NCBI GenBank assembly: GCA_036001245.1
Contig: DASYUL010000133.1
Location: forward strand, 1 to 64,000
Source: Gp7-AA6 sp036001245
GTDB taxonomy: Bacteria; Acidobacteriota; Thermoanaerobaculia; UBA5066; Gp7-AA6
Direction: 5' to 3'
Length of the DNA: 64,000 nt
Position 1 is the first letter of the stretch. Every line of letters begins with the position of its first letter. The translations under genes were made by a program, and so were the position numbers. Below are positions 27,228-36,565 of this stretch, one piece after another. The notes beneath the pieces are model-generated. The model saw only the letters and a list, made by a program, of their open reading frames with translations, was not told the origin of the DNA and ran no database searches.

Positions 27228-27686
27228 ATGCTCTCTTTCAAGGAAATCAAGGAATTGATCGACCTCGTCTCGGAGCGGGGGCTCGCCGGAGTCGAGATCG
27301 AGCGCACGGGATTCCGGCTCCGCATCGAAGGCGGCCGCCCCGTCGTGAACGGGACGGTCGAAGGGGTGCCGGTCGCTTCGGGGAGCTCGGCCCTGACCGC
27401 TGCGGCGTCGACCGCGACGCCGGCGGAGAAGGAGGCCGAGGACGTCCACGTCATTACCTCGCCGATCGTCGGGACGTTCTACCGTTCCCCGTCTCCCGAG
27501 TCGGAACCGTTCGCCGAGGTCGGAGCAAAGGTCGCCAAGGGCAAGACCCTCTGCATCATCGAGTCGATGAAGCTCATGAACGAGATCGAGTCCGACGTCG
27601 AGGGTGAGATCGTCGCCGTCTACGCGCGCAACGGCCAGCCGGTCGAGTACGGGGAGAAGCTCTTCGGGATCCGGCTGGCGGCGTAG
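27228..27686 (+). CDS. accB: Biotin carboxyl carrier protein of acetyl-CoA carboxylase
   Basis: 152 residues. The N-terminal helix FKEIKELIDLVSERGLAGVE is typical, followed by an Ala/Thr linker and the biotinyl domain with TSPIVGTFYRSPSPES and the biotinylation site IESMKLMNEI (Lys115). It carries the carboxylated biotin for malonyl-CoA formation. It lies 13 bp before accC, as in most bacteria. Confidence 0.97.
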   Translation: MLSFKEIKELIDLVSERGLAGVEIERTGFRLRIEGGRPVVNGTVEGVPVASGSSALTAAASTATPAEKEAEDVHVITSPIVGTFYRSPSPESEPFAEVGAKVAKGKTLCIIESMKLMNEIESDVEGEIVAVYARNGQPVEYGEKLFGIRLAA

Positions 27687-27699
27687 TCGCCACTGACGC

Positions 27700-29043
<1,344 letters not shown>

Positions 29044-29052
29044 GAGGGGTTC

Positions 29053-30198
29053 GTCAAGCTCCCTCCGATCTACGCGATCACGGACGGCACCGCGTCGACG
29101 GCGGCGGACGTCGCCGACCGCGCCGGGCGTCTGTTCTCCGTCGGGATTCGCCTGCTCCAGGTGCGGGAGCGCCGCCTCGACGATCCCGCGCTCCTCGCCG
29201 CGGTCGAATCGGCGGATCGGCGGGCGGGCGACGTCGGCGCGACCGTCATCGTGAACGATCGCGTGGACGTGGCGAGACTCGCCGGAGTCGGCGTTCACCT
29301 GGGAGAGGAGGACCTCCCGGCCGCCTCGGCCCGGCCGCAGCTCTCCGCCGGCGCTCCTCTGGGCGTTTCCACGCATGATCCCTCGGCGGCCAGCGACGCC
29401 TTTGCCGACCCCGCCTGCGACTACGTCGCCTTCGGTCCGATCTTCGACAGCTCGACCAAACCCGGCCGCGCGGCGCAGGGCGTCGCCGCCCTTGCCGCGG
29501 TCGCGCGGGAGAAGACGAAGCCCCTCGTCGCGGTCGGCGGCATCACCGAAGAGCGGCTGGACGCGGTTCTCGACGCCGGCGCGGACTCGGCGGCCGTGAT
29601 CGGAGCGCTTTCCGCCGCCGGCCGGCTCGAGGAAAACGCTCGCGACCTCCTCGATCGCTCGCGCCGTCGATCTCCGCCCGGCCGCATCTTCCTCGTCGGG
29701 TTCATGGGAAGCGGGAAGACGGCGATCGGACGGCGCATCGCCGAGCGCCTGCGCGTTCCGTTCGTCGACCTCGACGCCGAGATCGAGCGCACGTCGGGTC
29801 TCACGGTGCGCGCGATCTTCGAAACCTCCGGCGAAGCCGCATTCCGCGAGCGCGAGGCGGCGTTCCTCGGGGGGACGGAAGCTCTGCCAGACGCCCTCAT
29901 CGCGACGGGCGGCGGCTCATGGGTATCCGAGCCGAATCGCCGGACGATCACGCGTCTGGGAACCGCGGTCTACCTCGACGTTCCGTTCGACGTCGTCCGA
30001 TCGCGCCTGACGGGGAAGATCGACCGCCCGCTCTTCGTCAGCGCCGCGCAGGCAGCGGCGCTCTTCGCCGAGCGCGAGCCGTCCTATAGAATGGCGGCCG
30101 TCCGCGTTGCCCTGACGGGTCGAGAGTCGATCGAAGAGTCCGCAGACAGAGTGCTCTCCGCCGTGTACGACCGGCGAGAGCTGGGAGTTGTCCTCTAG
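29053..30198 (+). CDS. ThiE-shikimate kinase fusion
   Basis: One reading frame of about 381 codons. Residues 1-205 match thiamine-phosphate synthase: LPPIYAITDG, LLQVRERRLDDP, VIVNDRVDVARLAG, GVHLGEEDLP, YVAFGPIFDSSTKPGR and VAVGGITEERLDAV. Residues 210-381 match shikimate kinase: Walker A GFMGSGKTAIG, FVDLDAEIERTSG, FREREAAF, ATGGGSW and IDRPLF with the lid. The two would act in thiamine and aromatic amino acid synthesis. There is no ATG, GTG or TTG at the expected start. AGGAGG (29042-29047) sits 5 bp before GTC 29053. The first conventional start (GTG 29161) would remove the first ThiE strand. Confidence 0.87.
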   Translation, partial: VKLPPIYAITDGTASTAADVADRAGRLFSVGIRLLQVRERRLDDPALLAAVESADRRAGDVGATVIVNDRVDVARLAGVGVHLGEEDLPAASARPQLSAGAPLGVSTHDPSAASDAFADPACDYVAFGPIFDSSTKPGRAAQGVAALAAVAREKTKPLVAVGGITEERLDAVLDAGADSAAVIGALSAAGRLEENARDLLDRSRRRSPPGRIFLVGFMGSGKTAIGRRIAERLRVPFVDLDAEIERTSGLTVRAIFETSGEAAFREREAAFLGGTEALPDALIATGGGSWVSEPNRRTITRLGTAVYLDVPFDVVRSRLTGKIDRPLFVSAAQAAALFAEREPSYRMAAVRVALTGRESIEESADRVLSAVYDRRELGVVL

Positions 30199-30224
30199 AG
30201 CCCCGGATCCCGGGGTCGCAGGCC

Positions 30225-30968
30225 ATGCGCTATCTCATTCTTTCCGACATCCACTCGAACCAGGAGGCCCTGTCGGCCGTGCTCGCGCGCGCTCAGCGCC
30301 GGAAGTACGACCGCGTCGTGATCCTCGGCGACTTCGTCGGGTATGGAGCGGACCCGAACGCCGTCATCGAACGCGTCAATCGGATCCGGAAGCGCAAAGC
30401 GATGATCCGCGGGAATCACGACAAGGTCGTCTGCGGTCTCGACTCGGGCGACCTCTTCAACCCGGTCGCTCTGAAGGCGGCGCGCTGGACGACCGAGACG
30501 ATCACGTCCTCGAGCCGCCGGTTCCTCGAGGAGTTGCCCGTGGGGCCGATGGAAGTCGACCGCGCGTTCGTCATCTGTCATGGGTCGCCGCGCGACGAAG
30601 ACGCCTACATCTTCTCGGACTACGACGCCTACCTGAACTTCACCTTCTCCGACGCGAGCGTGTGCTTCTTTGGACACAGCCACATTCCTTCCGTTTTCGC
30701 GCTGCAGCCGCACGGGATCCGCGTGGACGTCGTCCGCGGCGACCGGGTGCGGATGCGCCTGAAACGCGACTGTCGTTACCTGATCAATCCCGGCTCGATC
30801 GGGCAGCCCCGGGACCGGAATCCCGATGCCTCGTTCGCCTTCTACGACAGCGATCAGCGCACCGTGACTTTCGAACGGGCCCGATACGACGTCGAGAAGG
30901 CGCGGGAGAAGATCCACTCCGCCGGACTGCCCGGGATGCTCGGCGACCGCCTGCTCATGGGGGCTTGA
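30225..30968 (+). CDS. Metallophosphoesterase, YfcE/Mre11-like fold
   Basis: 247 residues from ATG 30225. The calcineurin-like metal motifs are all present: LSDIHSNQEAL (D-x-H), VILGDFVGYG (GD), IRGNHDKV (GNHD), VICHGSPRDE and FFGHSHIPSV (GHxH). NPGSIGQPRD near the C-terminus is typical of the YfcE-like group. The substrate is unknown; members include phosphodiesterases and diadenosine hydrolases. It is cytosolic and lies 26 bp after the ThiE-AroK gene in the same direction. Confidence 0.9.
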   Translation: MRYLILSDIHSNQEALSAVLARAQRRKYDRVVILGDFVGYGADPNAVIERVNRIRKRKAMIRGNHDKVVCGLDSGDLFNPVALKAARWTTETITSSSRRFLEELPVGPMEVDRAFVICHGSPRDEDAYIFSDYDAYLNFTFSDASVCFFGHSHIPSVFALQPHGIRVDVVRGDRVRMRLKRDCRYLINPGSIGQPRDRNPDASFAFYDSDQRTVTFERARYDVEKAREKIHSAGLPGMLGDRLLMGA

Positions 30969-30971
30969 GGG

Positions 30972-31113
30972 GGGGTCAGGTCTCCATTTGCCACTTTGCC
31001 TCCGATCCTCAACAAACCAAACGGCAAAGGGGTACGTCTCGAAATAGACGTACCCCCCAGGTCAGGCGGATCAATGGTTTAGACCCGAAAGTGGTAAGTG
31101 GAGACCTGACCCC
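30972..31113. mobile_element. MITE-like palindromic element
   Basis: About 142 bp bounded by 26-bp inverted repeats (30972-30997 and 31088-31113) that match at 24 of 26 positions and both begin GGGGTCAGGTCTCCA on their outward strands. The interior has a perfect 11-bp hairpin GGGGTACGTCT / AGACGTACCCC (31029-31056) with loop CGAAAT. It has no coding capacity. The size and ends resemble elements mobilised by REP-associated (Y1) transposases; no transposase gene is in the window. Confidence 0.75.
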
Positions 31114-31119
31114 TATAAT
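31114..31119 (+). promoter_or_regulatory. Consensus -10 box at the element border
   Basis: TATAAT directly abuts the right inverted repeat of the MITE-like element and lies 32 bp before the ATG of the HEAT-cyclophilin gene. No good -35 lies 17 bp upstream, so the inserted element would have to provide it. Confidence 0.45.
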
Positions 31120-31151
31120 TCGCGCTTTCCCTGGATAGAAAGGACGCGATC

Positions 31152-33209
31152 ATGACTTCTCGACACACGTGGAGTCTTCTCGCAGCCGTGCTCGGCATCG
31201 CGGCACTCGTCCGCTGCGGCAGCGCACCGGCCACACCGGGCGCGTCTCTCCCGCCCACGGCGCCGCCCCGGACGTTCGCCACGCCCGCGCAAGCGGAAGG
31301 CGCGCTTCTCGAGCTCGAAGACCGCCGGGCGTTCGACGCGTCGACCCTGGAGTCGGCCGCGCGTTCGAACGATCCCGCCCTCCGCGCGCGCGGCGCCATC
31401 GCCCTCGGCCGCATCGGCGACGCGCGGGGTCGCCCCCTCCTCGTCCTCCTCCTCTCCGACCGAGATCCCGGCGTCCAGAGATCCGCCGCTTTCGGGAGCC
31501 AGGTCCTCGGCGACCCGACCTTGACGGCCGAGCTCATTCCTCTGCTGGCGAGCCGGGACGCGCCGGTCGTCGGAGCCGCCGCCCGGGCGATCGGGTTTCT
31601 GGCGCGCGGCGACGGCCAGGACGCGCTCGTCGCGGCCGTGGACACGACCGCCTCGCCCGAACCGCGCGCGACCATCCTGCGGTCGCTCTGGCGCTTCGCC
31701 GCGCCGGCGACGGAGCAGGCCGCGCTGCGATTCGCGAGCGATCCCGACGCGCGGGTCCGCTTCGCAGCAATCTACGCAATTGGTCGCAAACCGCTCGAGT
31801 CATCTCTTCCCGCGCTGACGGCGGCTCTCGCCGACAGCGACGCCGACATCGCGGCCTACGCGGCGCGCGCGCTCGGGGTTCTCGCGAAGAAGGAGTCTCT
31901 CGAGCCTCTGCTCGCGGCGCTGGACAGCGCAAAGCCGCCGCTCGTCACGAACGCGCTCGTGGCTCTCGAGACCGTGCTGGAGAAGAACGCCGGGACCGCC
32001 ACGCGAAAGGAGCGCATCGCGCGCGTTCTCTCGCTGGCGGGGGACGCAAACCCGAACATCGCGGTTCCGGCTCTCACGCTCGCCCGGCAGTTCGCCGGCG
32101 CCGACCGTGACGTGTTCCGGAGGCTGTGGTCGATCGCGACGACGGGAACCGGCCGGCGGCGCCAGGTTGCTCTGCTCTCGGTCGTCGCGGTGCTCCGCGA
32201 GAGCGACACCGTTCGGCCGGCCCTCGAGAACGCCGCCCGATCGCCGGAAGCTCCGCTCCGCGCGGCGGCCGCCGAGGCTCTCGGATATCTTCCGTTCGCG
32301 AAAGCGGGAACGCTGAGATCGAAGCTCGCGTCCGATCCCGATCCGCTCGTCCGGGGTGCGGTCCTCGCGGGCCTGCGGACGGCGGAAGCCGTCACCCAGA
32401 ACCGCGCCCTCGTGCAGGCCGCGGCCAACGACGCGGACGCGGGAGTCCGGGCTTCCGCCGTCGAGGCGCTCACCCGCACGGGAGATCCGTCCGTGATCCC
32501 GCTGCTCTCGGAGACGCTCTCGAAGTCCGCGGGGATGCGCGAGCCCGACGTCGCGATCGCAATCATCGCCGCGGCGGAGAAGCTGCGCTCGGAGTCGGGG
32601 GCCCGGCAGCTCGTGGAGGCGGCTTATCGCCACCCGAACCCGGTCGTTGCCCGCCTCGCCCGAAAGTCTCTTCTGCAGAACTTCCGCGCGGACCCGGCGA
32701 CCTTTCCCGCGCCCGAGTTCAAGCCCGCCCGAAGCGCCGCGGACTACGTGTCGCTCCTGGCCGAGGCGAAGAAGCCCTGGGTGGCGACGGTCGAGACGCC
32801 GCGCGGCGCCTTCCGGATCCGGCTCGCGGGCGCGGCCGCGCCGATCACCGTGATGAATTTCGTGACGCTCGCCGAGCGGGGGTTCTTCAACGGGGTGCCC
32901 ATTCACCGGGTGGTGCCGAATTTCGTGATTCAGGACGGCGATCCGACGGGGACCGGCAACGGCGGCCCGGGCTACGAGATCCGCGACGAGCTGAACTCGA
33001 TCGAGTACTCTGAAGGCACCGTGGGGATGGCGCTTTCCGGGCCCGACACCGGCGGCAGCCAGTGGTTCGTGACCCACGCGCCGCAACCGCATCTCGACGG
33101 CATCTACACGGCGTTCGGCCAGGTCGTCGCCGGCCAGGACGTCGTCGAAAGAATCGAACAGGGAGATCGGATCACGCGGATCTCGGTCGCCGAGTTGCCG
33201 GCCCAATAG
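31152..33209 (+). CDS. HEAT-repeat protein fused to a cyclophilin domain
   Basis: 685 residues from ATG 31152, with AAAGGA upstream. The signal peptide reads LLAAVLGIAALVRCGS, with a possible but poor lipobox cysteine. About ten HEAT-like repeats fill residues 45-500 (LRARGAIALGRIGDARGRPL, VRFAAIYAIGRKPLESSLPA, IAAYAARALGVLAKKESLEP). A cyclophilin-type peptidyl-prolyl isomerase lies at about 540-685: VETPRGAFRIRL, PITVMNFVTLAERGFFNGV, IHRVVPNFVIQDGDPTGTG, GSQWFVTHAPQPHLDG and YTAFGQVVAGQDVVERI. It is probably a periplasmic folding factor with a client-binding solenoid. Confidence 0.9.
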   Translation: MTSRHTWSLLAAVLGIAALVRCGSAPATPGASLPPTAPPRTFATPAQAEGALLELEDRRAFDASTLESAARSNDPALRARGAIALGRIGDARGRPLLVLLLSDRDPGVQRSAAFGSQVLGDPTLTAELIPLLASRDAPVVGAAARAIGFLARGDGQDALVAAVDTTASPEPRATILRSLWRFAAPATEQAALRFASDPDARVRFAAIYAIGRKPLESSLPALTAALADSDADIAAYAARALGVLAKKESLEPLLAALDSAKPPLVTNALVALETVLEKNAGTATRKERIARVLSLAGDANPNIAVPALTLARQFAGADRDVFRRLWSIATTGTGRRRQVALLSVVAVLRESDTVRPALENAARSPEAPLRAAAAEALGYLPFAKAGTLRSKLASDPDPLVRGAVLAGLRTAEAVTQNRALVQAAANDADAGVRASAVEALTRTGDPSVIPLLSETLSKSAGMREPDVAIAIIAAAEKLRSESGARQLVEAAYRHPNPVVARLARKSLLQNFRADPATFPAPEFKPARSAADYVSLLAEAKKPWVATVETPRGAFRIRLAGAAAPITVMNFVTLAERGFFNGVPIHRVVPNFVIQDGDPTGTGNGGPGYEIRDELNSIEYSEGTVGMALSGPDTGGSQWFVTHAPQPHLDGIYTAFGQVVAGQDVVERIEQGDRITRISVAELPAQ

Positions 33210-33222
33210 CCTCGTCTCGCTC

Positions 33223-33384
33223 GTGTATCTTCTCTCTCGCGCGCTCCAGTTCACGGGACTGGTCGTCACGGGAGTCGCGTTCTTCGACGGCGTGCTCGCG
33301 GGAAACGTGCGGCGCGAGCTCGTGCTGCTCGTGGCAGGCGCCGCTCTCTTCTTCGTCGGGCGATGGCTCCACGCGAGAAGGTGA
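33223..33384 (+). CDS. Small two-helix membrane protein, hypothetical
   Basis: 53 residues from GTG 33223, just downstream of the cyclophilin gene. Two hydrophobic helices are visible, FTGLVVTGVAFFDG (about 10-23) and LVLLVAGAALFFVGRWL (about 33-49), joined by a charged loop GNVRREL. No function is assigned. The helix pattern and tight spacing support a real gene. Confidence 0.55.
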   Translation: MYLLSRALQFTGLVVTGVAFFDGVLAGNVRRELVLLVAGAALFFVGRWLHARR

Positions 33385-33421
33385 CTCCCGATGCTAGACT
33401 CGCCGGCTCCGACTCGAAGGA

Positions 33422-33454
33422 GGCGGGTGCAGGCCCGCAGGGCCTGTCCCCGCG
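33422..33454. repeat. REP-like 33-bp palindromic repeat, copy 2
   Basis: The inverse-orientation copy of 6476-6508 (31 of 33 identical). It folds as CAGGCCC / GGGCCTG with a further five pairs after a wobble and a mismatch. It lies in the gap before the hydroxyacid dehydrogenase gene, just upstream of its Shine-Dalgarno. Confidence 0.75.
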
Positions 33455-33473
33455 ACGTTCACAGGGAGGCCCT

Positions 33474-34508
33474 TTGGCGACTCGTTCCGACGAAGAGTTC
33501 CGCGTCGCGGCTTCGGACGAGCCCGCTCTCGAGAATCTCGCCGCCGCGGGGGTCGTTCTCGCGACCCGGGCTCTCCCCGAGCCCTCGCTCTCGATGCTGC
33601 TGCCGGAATACGAGGTCCGCATCCTCGGCTACACCCCCAACGAGCACGAGCTCGCCGCGGAGGTCGGCGACGTCGACGCGTTGATCACTCTCGTCAGCGA
33701 TCCCGTGACGGAGTCGGTCCTCCGCGCGGGGCAGAAGCTCAAGATCGTCGCGAACTACGCGGTCGGAGTGAACAACATCGACCGCGCCGCCGCGGCCGCG
33801 CGCGGGATCGTGGTCACGAACACCCCAGGCGTGCTGACCGACGCGACCGCCGATTTGACGCTCGCCCTGATCCTCGCGCTCGCGCGCCGGGTCGTCGAGG
33901 GGGACCGGATGGTCCGGGGAGGGAGGTTCGCCGGGTGGGCGCCGGACCTGCTCCTCGGGCGCGAGCTCAAGGGAAAGGTGCTGGGGATCGTGGGGCCCGG
34001 CCGCATCGGCCGGGCGGTGGCGCGGCGGGCAAGGGCGTTCGGGATGACGGTCATCGCCTTCGGCCGCTCGGCGCGGGCCGACGACGACCCCGACGACCCT
34101 CCACGCGTCTCCTTCGACGAGCTGCTCCGGCGATCGGACGTGATCTCGCTCCACGTGCCGCTGAACGACGACACGCGCAATCTCTTCGGCCGCGAGACCT
34201 TCCTGCGGATGAAACCCGGCAGCCTGATCATCAACACCGCGCGCGGCGGCCTGATCGACGAGGCCGCTCTCGTTGCCGCGCTCGAGTCGGGACTGGTGGG
34301 CGGCGCGGCACTCGACGTCTACGAGAACGAGCCGGCCGTTCTCCCGGCGCTCCTCGACAGCGACCGGGTCGTGCTCATGCCGCACGCGGGGAGCGCCACG
34401 ACGGAGACGCGCCGCGAGATGGCTCGAATGGTCGTCGAGGACGTCCGGCGCGTTCTCTCCGGGGAGAAGCCGCTGCGGGCGGTCTCGCCCGAGTCGGCCA
34501 AGCGATGA
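33474..34508 (+). CDS. D-2-hydroxyacid dehydrogenase (SerA/glyoxylate reductase type)
   Basis: 344 residues from TTG 33474, chosen because GGGAGG lies just upstream. It is an NAD(P)-dependent Rossmann enzyme: VANYAVGVNNIDRAAAAARG, TNTPGVLTDATADLTLALIL, GKVLGIVGPGRIGRAVARRA, HVPLNDDTRNLF, INTARGGLIDEAAL (catalytic Arg), DVYENEP (Glu) and MPHAGSATTETR (His). No ACT domain is present, so glyoxylate/hydroxypyruvate reductase is more likely than classical PGDH; the substrate is undetermined. Its stop overlaps the DUF721 start (ATGA). Confidence 0.93.
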   Translation: MATRSDEEFRVAASDEPALENLAAAGVVLATRALPEPSLSMLLPEYEVRILGYTPNEHELAAEVGDVDALITLVSDPVTESVLRAGQKLKIVANYAVGVNNIDRAAAAARGIVVTNTPGVLTDATADLTLALILALARRVVEGDRMVRGGRFAGWAPDLLLGRELKGKVLGIVGPGRIGRAVARRARAFGMTVIAFGRSARADDDPDDPPRVSFDELLRRSDVISLHVPLNDDTRNLFGRETFLRMKPGSLIINTARGGLIDEAALVAALESGLVGGAALDVYENEPAVLPALLDSDRVVLMPHAGSATTETRREMARMVVEDVRRVLSGEKPLRAVSPESAKR

Positions 34509-34843
34509 GACGCAGACCGCGCAGCGGTTTCAGCCCGATCGACGCCGCCGCCGACGGCGTGCTGCGCCGGATGTCCTCCGGAGAAAGCGCTCTTCTCTGG
34601 ATCCGCGCGCGGTGGCCGCGCATCGTGGGAGAACCGCTCTCGCGCAAGATCGCGCCCGCCGAGCTCGCCGGCCGCCGACTGACCCTCTCTCTCCTCGATC
34701 CCGCGTGGCGAAAGCCGATCGAGGCCGCGCTGCCCGAGCTCGAGCGGCGTCTCGCCGTCGAGCTGCCGGGCGTGCGGCCCAGGGTCCACTTACGGGAGGC
34801 GGGAGACGGCAGACGGGAAACGAGAAGAGAACAAGGGCTTTGA
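34505..34843 (+). CDS. DUF721 protein (DciA-like)
   Basis: 112 residues. The DUF721 core is visible: LWIRARWPRIVGEPLSRKIAPAEL and RRLTLSLLDPAWRKPIEAAL, ending ELPGVRPRVHLRE. DciA members load the replicative helicase in many bacteria; that role is inferred. The last 15 or so residues (AGDGRRETRREQGL) are encoded by a 7-bp repeat array and are probably not part of the fold. ATG 34505 overlaps the upstream stop. Confidence 0.82.
   Translation: MRRRPRSGFSPIDAAADGVLRRMSSGESALLWIRARWPRIVGEPLSRKIAPAELAGRRLTLSLLDPAWRKPIEAALPELERRLAVELPGVRPRVHLREAGDGRRETRREQGL
34794..34835 (+). repeat. Period-7 array at the 3' end of the DUF721 gene
   Basis: Six 7-bp units: GGGAGGC, GGGAGAC, GGCAGAC, GGGAAAC, GAGAAGA and GAACAAG. 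The array is inside the coding region, read as a basic tail, and ends 5 bp before the TTG of the DUF167 gene. The units may also serve as its ribosome-binding purines. Confidence 0.8.
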
Positions 34844-35142
34844 CGCGACTCCCCGCCTTCGCGCGGGCGGTTGCGGGCGGGATCGACATCGACGTCAAGG
34901 TCGTCCCGGGAGCCTCTCGGTCGGAAGTCGTCGGCCCGCTCGGAAATCGGTTGAAGGTTCGAGTCGCCGCGCCTCCGGAAGGCGGTCGGGCGAACCGCGC
35001 GGTGGTCGATCTCCTGAGAGAGTGGCTCGGCGTCCGCGATCTCGAGATCATCGCGGGTGCATCCAGTCGGGAAAAAACCGTTCGAGTATCCGGGCTATCC
35101 GTGATTCCCGAGTCGCTCTCCAAAGTCGCGTCGGAATCGTGA
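34840..35142 (+). CDS. DUF167/YggU-family protein
   Basis: 100 residues from TTG 34840, overlapping the DUF721 stop. The DUF167 signature is clear: DIDVKVVPGASRSEVVGP, LKVRVAAPPEGGRANRAV, and DLLREWLGV with GASSREKTVRV. It is a small cytosolic alpha/beta protein of unknown function. It ends 44 bp from the convergent gdhA stop. Confidence 0.85.
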   Translation: MTRLPAFARAVAGGIDIDVKVVPGASRSEVVGPLGNRLKVRVAAPPEGGRANRAVVDLLREWLGVRDLEIIAGASSREKTVRVSGLSVIPESLSKVASES

Positions 35143-35186
35143 GCGGGAGAGCGCCGGCTGAACGGCGGGCTTTCTCTTGCGGGTGA

Positions 35187-36494
35187 TCAGGCGTACAGCC
35201 CGCGCACCATCGTGTCGTGCGCGACCCGCGAGATCCCGAGCATGTACGCCGCGATGCGGAAGCTGACGTTGTACTTTTCCGCCATCGATCGCACGTCGTG
35301 GAACGACTGGACCATGATGTCTTCCATCCGCTCGTTGACCTCGGACTCACGCCAGAAGAAGCCCGCGCGGTCCTGGACCCACTCGAAATAGGAGACGGTG
35401 ACGCCGCCGGCGTTCGCGAGGATGTCCGGGACGACGAGAACGCCCTTCTTGTTCAGGATTTCGTCGGCGCGCTGCGTCGTCGGCCCGTTGGCGCCCTCGA
35501 CGATGATCTTCGCCTTGATGTTCGGAGCGTTTCGCCCGCGAATCTGGTTCTCGTTGGCGGCGGGGATGAGGATGTCGCAGTCGAGCTCGAGGAGGTCTGC
35601 GTTCCCGACCTTCTCGACGCCGGGAAGCCCCTCGAATGTGCGGTTCCTTTCGTAGTGGGAGATGACCGCGGGGATGTCGAGCCCGGCCGGGTTGAAGATT
35701 CCGCCCTGGATGTCGGAGACCGCCAGCACCTTCGCACCCGCCTCGTGGCACATACGCGCCGCGATCGAGCCGACGTTTCCGAAGCCCTGCACGACGACCC
35801 GGCTGCCCGCCAGCGTCAGGCCCTTCAACGGGGCGGCTTCCCGCGCGATCAGCATGAGACCGCGTCCCGTCGCCTCGACCCTTCCCCGGGAACCGCCGAG
35901 AGTCAGCGGCTTGCCCGTGACGACCGAGGTGACGGTGTGGCGCGCGTGCATCGAGTAGGTGTCCATGATCCACGCCATCGTCTGGGGGTTCGTTCCCATG
36001 TCCGGCGCGGGCACGTCCTTTTCGGGACCGATCAGGTCCATGATCTCCGCCGTGTACCGCCGGGTGATCCGTTCGAGCTCACCGCGAGAGAGGTTCGCGG
36101 GGTCGCAGATCACCCCCCCTTTCGCGCCGCCGAACGGGATGTTCACCACCGCGCACTTCCACGTCATCCATGCCGAGAGCGCGCGCACCTCGTCGAGCGT
36201 GACGTTCTTGTCGAAACGAATTCCTCCCTTTCCGGGACCGCGCGCGATGTTGTGGAGCACCCGGTAGCCGACGAAGACCTCGATGTGGCCGTCGTCCATG
36301 ATGATCGGGATCGAGACCTTGGTCTCGCGGACCGGCTCCCGGAGGACTTTGTAGAGTCCGGGGTCGAGACCCAGCTTCTGGGCCGCGACGTCGAACCGGG
36401 ACATCATCTCGTCGAAGGGGTTGACGCTGTCGACTCCCGTCGGCAGGGTTGTCGTCGTCAGCCGGGGGAGCTCCTGTTCCGCGACTTCGTCCAC
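35187..36494 (-). CDS. gdhA: Glu/Leu/Phe/Val dehydrogenase (glutamate dehydrogenase)
   Basis: 435 residues from GTG 36492-36494, with AGGAGG upstream on the minus strand. It interconverts glutamate and 2-oxoglutarate plus ammonia. Motifs are GKGGIRFDKNVTLDEVRAL, the catalytic-lysine region NIPFGGAKGGVICDP, PDMGTNPQTMAWIMD, the Rossmann VVQGFGNVGSIAARM, and the end ISRVAHDTMVRGLYA. The length fits the hexameric small-subunit class. Cofactor preference is not decidable by eye. It is divergent from the sigma factor gene with about 70 bp between them. Confidence 0.95.
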   Translation of the reverse strand: MDEVAEQELPRLTTTTLPTGVDSVNPFDEMMSRFDVAAQKLGLDPGLYKVLREPVRETKVSIPIIMDDGHIEVFVGYRVLHNIARGPGKGGIRFDKNVTLDEVRALSAWMTWKCAVVNIPFGGAKGGVICDPANLSRGELERITRRYTAEIMDLIGPEKDVPAPDMGTNPQTMAWIMDTYSMHARHTVTSVVTGKPLTLGGSRGRVEATGRGLMLIAREAAPLKGLTLAGSRVVVQGFGNVGSIAARMCHEAGAKVLAVSDIQGGIFNPAGLDIPAVISHYERNRTFEGLPGVEKVGNADLLELDCDILIPAANENQIRGRNAPNIKAKIIVEGANGPTTQRADEILNKKGVLVVPDILANAGGVTVSYFEWVQDRAGFFWRESEVNERMEDIMVQSFHDVRSMAEKYNVSFRIAAYMLGISRVAHDTMVRGLYA

Positions 36495-36565
36495 GGCCTT
36501 CAGTCCTCCTGCGAGATGCCGGCCTTCGCTAAAATGGGCCTCGGATTGTATCCCACCGTGTCGAC

